Below, piece by piece: positions 33,802 through 42,800 of a stretch of 64,000 bases of DNA. Made by a program: the position numbers and the translations under genes. Where the stretch lies: the NCBI RefSeq assembly GCF_029760895.1, contig NZ_CP121679.1, forward strand, positions 3,268,001-3,332,000, given 5' to 3'. Each line of letters starts with the position of its first letter. Position 1 is the stretch's first letter. The DNA comes from Ancylobacter sp. WKF20. GTDB taxonomy: Bacteria > Pseudomonadota > Alphaproteobacteria > Rhizobiales > Xanthobacteraceae. Under the pieces are notes generated by a model. That model was not told where the DNA came from. It did not search any database and worked only from the letters and a program-made list of their open reading frames with translations.

Positions 33802-35145
33802 TCACAATACGACGAACAGGAACCACACCACGAAAGGTGCGATGACGGTGACGAGCGCCCCGTAGCCGAGCAACTGCTTGAAGAAGCCGTCACGCGAGGC
33901 TTCCGGCGAGTTGGCCAGCACCAGCGCGCCATTTGTGGAAAAGGGGCTCACATCGACGATGGTCGAGGACACCGCCATTGCGGCGATAAAGCCGATGGCG
34001 TCGACGCCCGTGCCGGCATGAAGGAACGGCACGGCCAGCGGGATCAGCGAGCCCAGCACCGCCGTTGATGAGGCAAAGGCCGAGACCACCGCGCCGATGA
34101 GGCACAGGACAAGGGCGGCCATGAGCGGCGAAGCAAGGCCTGCGACGCTGTTGGCGGCATAGCTGATGGTGCCCATCGCCTCCATGACGCCGACATAGGT
34201 CGAGACGCCGGTGATCAGCACGATCTCCGGCCAGGTGACCTGCGCCACCGCCTTGCGCTGGAGCGTCGGCGCCATCAGCGACAGGACGAGGCCGATGGAG
34301 ATGGCGCAGAAGCCGATATCGAGCTTGTAGACGAGGGTGAGGACCGCGAGGAGGATCAGTCCGGCCAGCGTGGTGAGCTGGTAGAACCGGTTATTCGCCA
34401 TCGGGTCGTTGCTGGAGACGCCGCCCTCGGCGATACGCCGCTCCAGTGTGATGGCCTCGGTTTCCGCGTCACCGTAGCGCGGCGGGGTGGCGGCCGGGTA
34501 GCCGGCCCCAGCGGGTGCGCCCGCCATATGCGCCTGCCGGCCGAGAAGCTTCATCCCGCCGAGGGCGAAGAACAGCAGCACCGCGACGCCGCCATTGACG
34601 GCAAAGCTCGCGAGAAAGGTGACAATCGGGTCGAGGGGAAGCCCCGCCTTCGCCACCACGCCATTGGTGATGCCACCATAGATGCTGATCGGCGAGAACC
34701 CGCCGGCCTGCGCGCCATGGATCACCATCAGGCCCATGAGCAGCGGGCTGATGCCGTATTTCACGGCGAAGCCGAGCGCGATCGGGGCAATGATCGCGAC
34801 CGCGCCGGGGCTCACCGCGCCCACCGATGTCAGCGCCGCCGCCACCAGGAACATCACCCACGGGATCGCGATCACATGGCCGCGCACCGCCCGCACGGCG
34901 AGGCGCACGAGCCAGTCGATGGTGCCGTTGTTCTGGGCGATGGCGAAGAGATAGGTGATGCCGACCAGCGTCAGGAACAGGCCGGACGGAAAGAAGGACA
35001 GGATCTTCGCCGTCGTCAGCCCGGCGAGGACGGTGCCCACGAGAAACGCGCCGGCAAAGGCGAGGACACCCATATTGACCGGCAGGATGGTCGCCACCAC
35101 GAACATCGCGGCGAGGCCGAGGATCGACAGGATCTCATGCGACAT
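33802..35145 (-). CDS. MatC-like malonate/dicarboxylate carrier
   Basis: A 447-residue membrane carrier with about eleven to twelve hydrophobic helices. The N-terminal half (ILPVNMGVLAFAGAFLVGTVLAGLTTAKILSFFPSGLFLTLVGITYLFAIAQNNGTIDWLV) matches the MatC N-terminal domain of the rhizobial malonate carrier. The C-terminal half has SSTIVDVSPFSTNGALVLANSPE, an ion-transporter-type motif. The ATG at 35145 has GGGAGGT in front. It leads the mdc operon, replacing the MdcL/MdcM carrier used in Pseudomonas-type clusters, and is likely to import malonate. Confidence 0.88.
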   Translation of the reverse strand: MSHEILSILGLAAMFVVATILPVNMGVLAFAGAFLVGTVLAGLTTAKILSFFPSGLFLTLVGITYLFAIAQNNGTIDWLVRLAVRAVRGHVIAIPWVMFLVAAALTSVGAVSPGAVAIIAPIALGFAVKYGISPLLMGLMVIHGAQAGGFSPISIYGGITNGVVAKAGLPLDPIVTFLASFAVNGGVAVLLFFALGGMKLLGRQAHMAGAPAGAGYPAATPPRYGDAETEAITLERRIAEGGVSSNDPMANNRFYQLTTLAGLILLAVLTLVYKLDIGFCAISIGLVLSLMAPTLQRKAVAQVTWPEIVLITGVSTYVGVMEAMGTISYAANSVAGLASPLMAALVLCLIGAVVSAFASSTAVLGSLIPLAVPFLHAGTGVDAIGFIAAMAVSSTIVDVSPFSTNGALVLANSPEASRDGFFKQLLGYGALVTVIAPFVVWFLFVVL

Positions 35146-35493
35146 GGCCGACCTCCCGGATGCGAAGCCCCGCGACACATCGGACGTGGTTCATCCGGCC
35201 CCGCCCGCATCCGCGGACGGTCTCCCGCTCTCTCGTCATTGGCGTTTCCCCATTGCAGGCGTTGTGTTGATCCCTGCTGACGGGGATCATGAACTCTGCG
35301 CATATCCTGTCAACGTTTTTGTATACAAGAATACTCGCCACGTATTCGTAAAAGCCTCCCGAATGAACGAAACGCTCAGCGCTGCATCCGCCCATCATTG
35401 ACAAAGCGCAGGGCGGCCCGTTGACTCGCCGCCGACCTCGCCTGCCCGGCCCAGCCAGGGGCGAGCCGTCGCGCAGGCCGGTTGGGAAGACGC
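35146..35493. promoter_or_regulatory. Divergent promoter region between matC-like/mdc operon and GntR regulator
   Basis: This 348-base gap carries the promoters of the leftward malonate operon and the rightward regulator. It contains an AT-rich core around 35299-35360, including the palindrome listed separately. The remaining bases, close to both start codons, are GC-rich untranslated leader sequence. No other gene is supported here. Confidence 0.65.
35319..35347. promoter_or_regulatory. Candidate GntR/MatR-type operator: TTGTATACAA plus GAATAC-N7-GTATTC
   Basis: TTGTATACAA at 35319-35328 is a perfect 10-bp palindrome with the TNGTAxACNA character expected for FCD-type GntR proteins. On the minus strand it reads TCTTGTATACAA. 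From memory, the rhizobial MatR operator has the half-site TCTTGTA, which fits. Next to it is an inverted repeat GAATAC (35329-35334) with GTATTC (35342-35347). It is probably bound by the regulator encoded at 35494. Confidence 0.6.
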
Positions 35494-36195
35494 ATGACAA
35501 CGGAACAGATGGAGCCGGAGACCGGGCGTACACGGCACGCGGACCGGCTGCGGCAGGCGATCGAGACCGACATCGTCACGGGTGTGTTCCGGCCGGGCGA
35601 GCGTCTGGACGAGCAGAGCCTCGCCGACCGCTTCGGCGTGTCGCGCACGCCGCTGCGCGAGGCGCTGGTTCAGCTCGCCGCCAATGGCCTGATCAAGCTG
35701 CTGCCGCGCCGCGGCGCCTTCGTCGTCTCACTGAGCTTTCAGGAAATCGTCGAGCGCTTCGAGATGATGGCAGCGCTGGAGGGGATGTGCGCGGCGCTGG
35801 CGGCGCGGCGGTTCAACGACCAGGACCGCGCGGCGCTGCTCGCCTCGCTGGCGGAGTGCGAGCACGAGGCGCGGCAGGGTGACAGCGACAGCTATTATCT
35901 GGCCAATGAGCGATTCCATCAGCTGATCTACACAGCCTCGCGCAACGGCTTCCTTGCCGAGCAGGCGCGCCAGCTTCAGACCCGCCTGCAACCCTACCGG
36001 CGCCTCCAGCTCCGGGCTGGCCGCCGCATCGCCAGCTCCTTCGCCGAACATCAGCGTATCGTCGAGGCGATATTGGCGGGCGACGGCGAGCGGGCTGCTA
36101 ACGAGATTCGCGACCACGTGCTCATCCAGGGCGACCGCCTGCGCGACTTCTTCGCCAGCCTGGCCCATGCCGACGGTATAGCTGGCGCAGGCTAG
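35494..36195 (+). CDS. GntR-family (FCD/FadR type) regulator, likely of malonate genes
   Basis: A 233-residue regulator. The N-terminal winged helix contains LADRFGVSRTPLREALVQLAANGLIKLLPRRGAFV, typical of FadR-subfamily GntR proteins. The C-terminal FCD domain (about 80-225) has the ligand-pocket helices (FEMMAALEGMCAALAARRF; ANERFHQLIYTASRN; AEHQRIVEAILAGDGERAANEIRDHV) with the conserved Asp/His metal site. It is divergent from the malonate operon, so malonate or malonyl-CoA is the obvious candidate ligand. It is the same type as MatR rather than the LysR-type MdcR. The ATG at 35494 has GGGAAG in front. Confidence 0.88.
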   Translation: MTTEQMEPETGRTRHADRLRQAIETDIVTGVFRPGERLDEQSLADRFGVSRTPLREALVQLAANGLIKLLPRRGAFVVSLSFQEIVERFEMMAALEGMCAALAARRFNDQDRAALLASLAECEHEARQGDSDSYYLANERFHQLIYTASRNGFLAEQARQLQTRLQPYRRLQLRAGRRIASSFAEHQRIVEAILAGDGERAANEIRDHVLIQGDRLRDFFASLAHADGIAGAG

Positions 36196-36895
36196 GCTCA
36201 TCGAACCTGCCGGACGGCGTGAGCATCATTTGCGCAGGCAAAGTTGGCGGGTCGCCGAGCGATACGAAAATAACAGACAGAACACGGACGATCGCATTGT
36301 CCTCGAGGCGCGCGACGGTTCGCCCTCGAACATCACATGAGCGACGGGTGTAGGCTGGGTGCGCATGGCGCGCGAGAGACGCGGCAGTGACGGACGGTCA
36401 CGGCGGTGCGAGCGCCTCGTTGAAGGCCTCCCCTGGAGCACCGCCCAAATTCCGATCTACATGCCTTTAAAGGGCTGACAACCTTGTAATGTTGCCGCTG
36501 CGCGCACATATCATCTAGCGCCCAATATCTGTTTTCGCTCCATGTCGAACCAATAAACAACTACGTTCCGAACCAATTTTTGGTTATATTTTCCGTTTTA
36601 TTTTCCGTCGAATTCTATGAATTTCGGTAAAATAAGTCCCGATTGAGCGGCGAATGTCGCCTGGCGACGGAGATTATTAAACGGTCCAAGCTGGAAAGGC
36701 TTTGGATCCGTCGCCTGAACACGCCGAAGCCGAGGCAGGGCTCCGTCTAGCGCGATCCACCGGGTTGCGGCGACGGGAACGGCGGTCGTTGCGCGCTCGC
36801 CAAGCCGGCGGCCCGCCGCAGGCCGTGCCATGACGCCGTTTTGAGCCTTGTAAGCCCACGCCTCTCGAGCCACCCCGGACCGGAAGGCCCCCACA
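36196..36895. promoter_or_regulatory. Long intergenic region upstream of ndvB, with AT-rich hairpins
   Basis: About 700 bases without a supported gene. Bases 36470-36640 are markedly AT-rich compared with the surroundings and hold two inverted repeats. One is AACCAA-TTT-TTGGTT at 36571-36585. The other is a larger imperfect hairpin at 36598-36635 (TTATTTTCCG against CGGTAAAATAA). A repeated TTTTCCG occurs between them. From 36640 the sequence returns to high GC, ending in the ndvB leader. The AT-rich block probably contains the ndvB promoter. Confidence 0.5.
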
Positions 36896-39800
36896 ATGCC
36901 GTTCCTCGCGCTTCGCCGTCATTATGGCCTCCAACTCGCCGCATGGAGGAATCGCGGACAGCGCGGCACCGTCTGGGACGATGCCTCGCCGATCCGCGAG
37001 GAAATGTTCGGCCCCGAGCGGCTGGAGCAGCATGCCCGAAGCCTCGCCACAGCCCAGCCCATCGCGTCGCGACCGCGCGCCGTTCCCGCCCTCCATGCCC
37101 GGCTCGAAAGCAATGCCGGCGTCCTGCTCACGGCCTATCGGGCCACGGCCGCCGATGCGGAGGCCGGACGGCCCGTCGTGCCCGCAGCCGAATGGCTGCT
37201 CGACAATTATCATCTCGTCGAGGAACAGATCCGCGAGATCCGCGACGATCTGCCGGTCGGCTATTATCGGCAGCTGCCGAAGCTGGCGGACGGCCCCTTT
37301 GCCGGCTATCCGCGGGTACTGGGCCTCGCCTGGGCCTATGTCGCGCATACCGACAGCCATTTCGATCCCGAAATGCTGCGCCGCTTCATCGCCGCCTACC
37401 AGCAGGTTCAGCCGCTGACGATCGGCGAGCTGTGGGCGGTAGCCATCACCCTGCGCATCGTGCTGATCGAGAATCTTCGCCGCCTGGCGGACCAGATCAC
37501 CGATGGGCGCCGATCGCGCCGCGACGCCGATCTGCTCGCCGACCGGCTGCTGGCATCGGGGGAGGCGCGCGCCGCGCTCGATGCGGACATCTTGATCCGC
37601 TCGCCCGAGCCACTGAACGAGGTGTTCGCGGCGCAACTGGTTAAGCGGCTCCGGGATCAGGACCCCCTGATCACGCCGGCGCTCGGCTGGATCGAAGCCC
37701 GGCTCAACGCCCAAGGCGCCTCGGTCGACGACGCGGTGCAGCACGCCCAGCAACGGCTCGGCGCCTCCAACGTGACCGTGCGCAACGTCATCACCAGCAT
37801 GCGGCTGATCTCCGATATCGACTGGGCCGAGCTGTTTGAAAGCGTCAGTCTGGTCGATGCCCGGTTGCGGACGGGCAGCGACTTCGATGCCATGGATTTC
37901 CCCACCCGCAACCTCTACCGCAGCGCCATCGAGCAGCTCGCGCGCGGGGCACCGGTGCCGGAGCTCGCCATCGCCGACCTCGTGCTGGAGGCGACCGCCG
38001 CGGAGCTGCCGGAAGGAACGGACGACACCCGGCCCGTGCCGAGCCGTGACCCCGGCTATCATCTCATCGGCGAGGGGCGCGGCGCCTTCGAGCGGACCAT
38101 CCGGTTCCGCCCGCCGGCCCGGCTGCGCCTCAGTCGCCTCAGCATTCGGCTCGGCATTGGCGGCTATATCGGCACCATCCTCGGCGTCACGCTCGCCCTC
38201 ATGGCGCTGGCGCTCTGGGCTCTGGGTGCCACCGGGCTCTCCGTCGGAGGGCTGACCGCGTTCGCCCTGCTGGGCTTCCTTCCCGCCAACGAGGTGGCGA
38301 CCGCCTTGGTCAATCGCGGTGTCGCCTGGATGTTCGGCGCGACCATTCTGCCGGGCCTTGAACTCGCCGGCGGCGTGCCGGTCTCGCTGCGCACCCTCAT
38401 TGCCGTACCGACCCTTCTCACTAGCGAAGCCGATCTCCTGGAGCAGGTGGAGGGGCTGGAGATTCACTTCCTGTCCGGCTCCGGCGGCGATCTCACTTTC
38501 GCGCTGCTTTCCGACGGCATGGACGCCGATGCCGAAGTCATGCCGGACGACGCCCGCTTGCTGGAGCGCGGCGTCGCGGCGATCGACGAGCTGAACCGTC
38601 GCCACGGTCCCGGTCCGGCCGGCGACCGCTTCCTGCTGCTGCACCGCCATCGCCGCTTCAATCCGGGCGAGGGCAAATGGATGGGATGGGAGCGCAAGCG
38701 CGGCAAGCTGCACGAACTCAATCGCCTGCTGCGCGGCGCGGACGACACCTCCTTCATGCCCCTTGCCGGGCGGGCGCCATGGGTGCCGGCGGATGTGCGC
38801 TATGTGATCACGCTCGATGTGGATACCCGCCTGCCGCGCGACGCCGCGCTCCGGCTGGTCGGCAAGATGGCGCACCCGCTGAACCGGCCGAATTTCGACG
38901 CGGCCGCCCAGCGCGTGGTTGGCGGCTACGGCATTCTCCAGCCACGGGTGACACCCTCGCTGCCGATCGGTCGCGAAGGCTCGTTCTACCAGCGGGTGAT
39001 CTCCGGCGGCGGCGGGATGGACCCCTATGCGGCGGCGGTGTCCGACGTCTATCAGGATCTGTTCGGCGAGGGCTCCTACACCGGCAAGGGCATCTACGAC
39101 ATCGACGCCTTCGAGGCGGCCCTGGCCGGGCGCATTCCCGACAACACGCTCCTCAGCCACGATCTTTTCGAGGGCGTGTTCGCCCGCGCCGGCCTCGCCT
39201 CGGACATCGAGGTGGTCGAGGAGTTTCCCTCGCGCTATGAGGTGGTCGCCAAGCGGCAGCACCGCTGGATGCGCGGCGACTGGCAGTTGCTGCCCTGGAT
39301 GCTCGGCGCCGGCGCGCGGCAGAATGGCGTCACCCCGGTCGGTCGGGGCAAGATGCTGGACAATCTGCGCCGCTCCACGCTGGGACCGCTGACCCTTCTC
39401 GCGCTCTGTCTGTCCGGACTGCTCCCCTTGCCCGCCGCTCTGGTCGGCGCACTGCTGGTCCTTGCAACGATCGCGGTGCCCGCCTTTCTGCCGATCGTCT
39501 TCGCCATACTGCCCCGCCGGCCGGACATCCGCCTGCGCAGCCATCTCGCGCAGGTGCTGGCGGATCTTCGGCTGGCGACCGCCCAAAGCGCGTTGTCGCT
39601 GGTCTTCCTGCCCGACCAGGCCTGGCGCGCCGGCGATGCCGCGCTGCGCACCCTGCTGCGGCTCGGTGTGACCCACCGCCATTTGCTGGCATGGACCTCG
39701 GCAGCGACCTCCTCGACCGCGCCGCGACTCGACGCCCTCGGCTTCTACCGGCAGATGGCCGGCAGTACCGCGCTGGCCCTTGGCCTTGTGGCGGCTGTGC

Positions 39801-42800
39801 TTACCCTCACCCCCGCGTCCTGGCCGCTGATGCTGCCCCTCGGCCTTCTCTGGCTCCTGGCCCCGGCGATCGCGCACGCGGTGAGCCGGTCCCCCAAGGC
39901 GCCACCGCGCCTGCATCTCGACGCGGCAGAGGGCCGGGAACTGCGGCTCATCGCCCGCCGCACCTGGCGCTTCTTCGAGACCTTCGTCACGCCGGCTGAG
40001 AACATGCTGCCGCCGGACAATTTCCAGGAAGTGCCCAGGCCGGTCGTGGCGCACCGGACCTCGCCGACCAATATCGGCCTCTATCTGCTCTCGGCGGTCG
40101 CCGCGCGTGACTTTGGCTGGGCCGGCACGCTGGAAACCATCGAGCGGCTGGAGGCGACCTTTGCCACGCTGAAGCGGATGTCGCGCTTCCGCGGCCATTT
40201 CTTCAACTGGTACGGCACGCAGGACCTCGCGCCTCTGCCGCCCGACTATGTCTCCTCGGTCGACAGCGGCAATCTCGCCGGTCATCTCATCGCGCTAGCC
40301 AATGCCTGCGAGGAGTGGACGGGCCGCGAGGCGATAGCCGCTCGCGCCGGCCTCGCGGATTGTCTCGCGCTCGCCCGCGAGGCGCTCGCCACCCTATCCG
40401 GGCTCGACAGCGCGCGCGGGCAGGCGCTGGCGGCGACGCTGGACGAGATCGACGCCCAGCTGAACAGCGTGCTGGCGCTGGACGCCATCACCCCGGTGCT
40501 GAAGCGGCTGGTGGACAAGGCGGCGCGCAGCGCGGCGGATCTGCTCCCCGCGGCCGGTGACGACGCTTCCCCGGACATCACCTATTGGATCGAGACGCTC
40601 GGCAGGACAGTGAACGCGCATGAGCGCGATCGCCTCATCATGGCCGCCGCGCCGGCCGCCACGCAGCAAAGGCTCGGCGTGCTGGCGGAGACGGCGCGGG
40701 CGATGGCGATGGAGATGGACTTCGCCTTCCTGCTCGATCCGGAGCGGAAGCTGCTGTCGATCGGCTATTCGCTCACCGATAACGGCCTCGATCCCAGTTG
40801 CTACGATCTCCTCGCCTCCGAGGCGCGGCTCGCCAGCCTGTTCGCGATCGCCAAGGGCGATGCGCCGACCCGTCACTGGTTCCGCCTTGGCCGGCTGTCC
40901 ACGCCGGTCGGCAACGGCTCGGCGTTGATCTCCTGGTCGGGCTCGATGTTCGAGTATCTCATGCCCTCGCTGGTGATGCGCGCGCCGGCCGGCAGCGTGC
41001 TCGAACAGACCAGCCGCCTCGTCGTGGAGCGCCAGCAATCCTATGCGCGGACCCTTGGCGTTCCCTGGGGCATGTCGGAATCCGCCTATAACGCCCGCGA
41101 CATCGAGTTTACCTATCAGTACGGCAATTTCGGCGTGCCGGGCCTCGGGCTGAAGCGCGGCCTGTCGGAAAACACCGTGATCGCCCCCTACGCGACCGGC
41201 CTTGCCGCCATGGTGTATCCCGAGAGCGCGCGGCAGAACTTTGCCCGCCTTGCCGCCCTCGGCGCCCTCGGCCGCTATGGCTTCTACGAGGCGCTCGACT
41301 TCACCCGCGCGCGCGTGCCGGAACACCAGGACGCCGCCATCGTCCGCAGCTTCATGGCGCATCACCAGGGCATGACCATCGTCGCCATTGCCAACACGCT
41401 GATGCAGGGTGAGATGCGGGCCCGCTTCCATCGCGAGCCGATGATCCGCGCCAGCGAGCTTCTCCTGCAGGAACGCTCGCCGCGCGATGTCGTGGTGGCG
41501 CGACCGCGCGCCGAGGAAGTACGGGCTGCAGCCCTCGACGCGCGCGCCGACGGGGTGACCGTCCGCCATCTCTCCGCCCCGACGCGTGGGGCACCCGTCA
41601 CGCACCTGCTCTCCAATGGCAGCTACGCGGTGATGATGACGGCGAATGGCGGCGGCTACAGCCGCTGGCGAGACATCGCGGTGACCCGCTGGCGCGAGGA
41701 TTCAACCCGCGACGACGGGGGCTCCTTCATCTTCCTTCGCGACCGCCGGAGCGGCAGCGTCTGGTCAGCCACGCCCCACCCGATGGCCGGCGACGCGGGC
41801 GAGAGTGACGTCGTGTTCGGCGAGGATCATGCCGAGTTCATCCGCCGCGATCCCGGCCTGACCACCGCGCTCGAAGTCATCGTGTCCGGCGAGCACAATG
41901 GCGAGGTCCGGCGGGTCTGCCTGACCAATAGCGGGCGGCGGGCACGGGAGATCGAGCTCACCTCCTATGCGGAGCTGGTGCTCACCACCACCGCCGCCGA
42001 TATGGCCCACCCGGCCTTCGCCAAGATGTTTGTCGTCACCGAGCATCTGCCGGAGTTCGGTGCCCTGATCGCGACGCGGCGGCTGCGCGCGCCGGGCGAG
42101 TCGCAGATATGGGCCGCGCATTTCGCGGTGGTCGAGGGCGAACTGGCCGCCGACCCGCAATATGAGACGGCCCGCGCCCACTTCATCGGTCGCGGGCGCC
42201 ACATGGGGATGGCCGAGGCGATGCGGGACGGCCAGCCGCTGTCCAACACGGTCGGCACGGTGCTCGATCCGGTTTTCTCGCTGCGCCAGAGCGTGCGCAT
42301 CGCGCCGGGCAAGATGGCCCGCGTCGCCTTCTGGACCTTGGTCGCGTCGTCCCGCGAGGAACTGCTCGACCTCATCGATACCCATCACGACCGCAATGCC
42401 TTCGAGCGCGCCCGGACGCTGGCCTGGACGCAGGCACAGGTCCAGCTCCGGCACATCGCGGTGGAACTGGAGGAAGCCGCCGATTTCCAGCGGCTCGCCG
42501 CCCCGATCCTGTATGCCGACCGGCGCTTCCGACCGGCCTCCGACGTCATCCTTCGCGGCGCCGGTCCCCAATCGGGCCTCTGGCAGCATGCGATTTCCGG
42601 CGACCTGCCGATCGTGCTGCTGCGCATCGACGACATCGACGACATCGCCCAGGTCCGCCAGTTGCTGCGCGCGCGCGAATACTGGCGGATGAAGCGCCTC
42701 GCCGTGGACCTTGTCATCATCAATGAGCGCGCTTCCTCCTATGTGCAGGATCTGCAGATCGCCATCGAGGCGGCGGTACGCACCAGCGCCTCCCGCCCGC

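Noticed and set aside
36677..40285. A 1202-codon open frame on the minus strand
   Set aside because: It lies antisense to ndvB and its translation is low-complexity, rich in Arg, Gly, Gln and His. Long antisense frames are normal opposite high-GC genes; the plus-strand NdvB motifs are clear.
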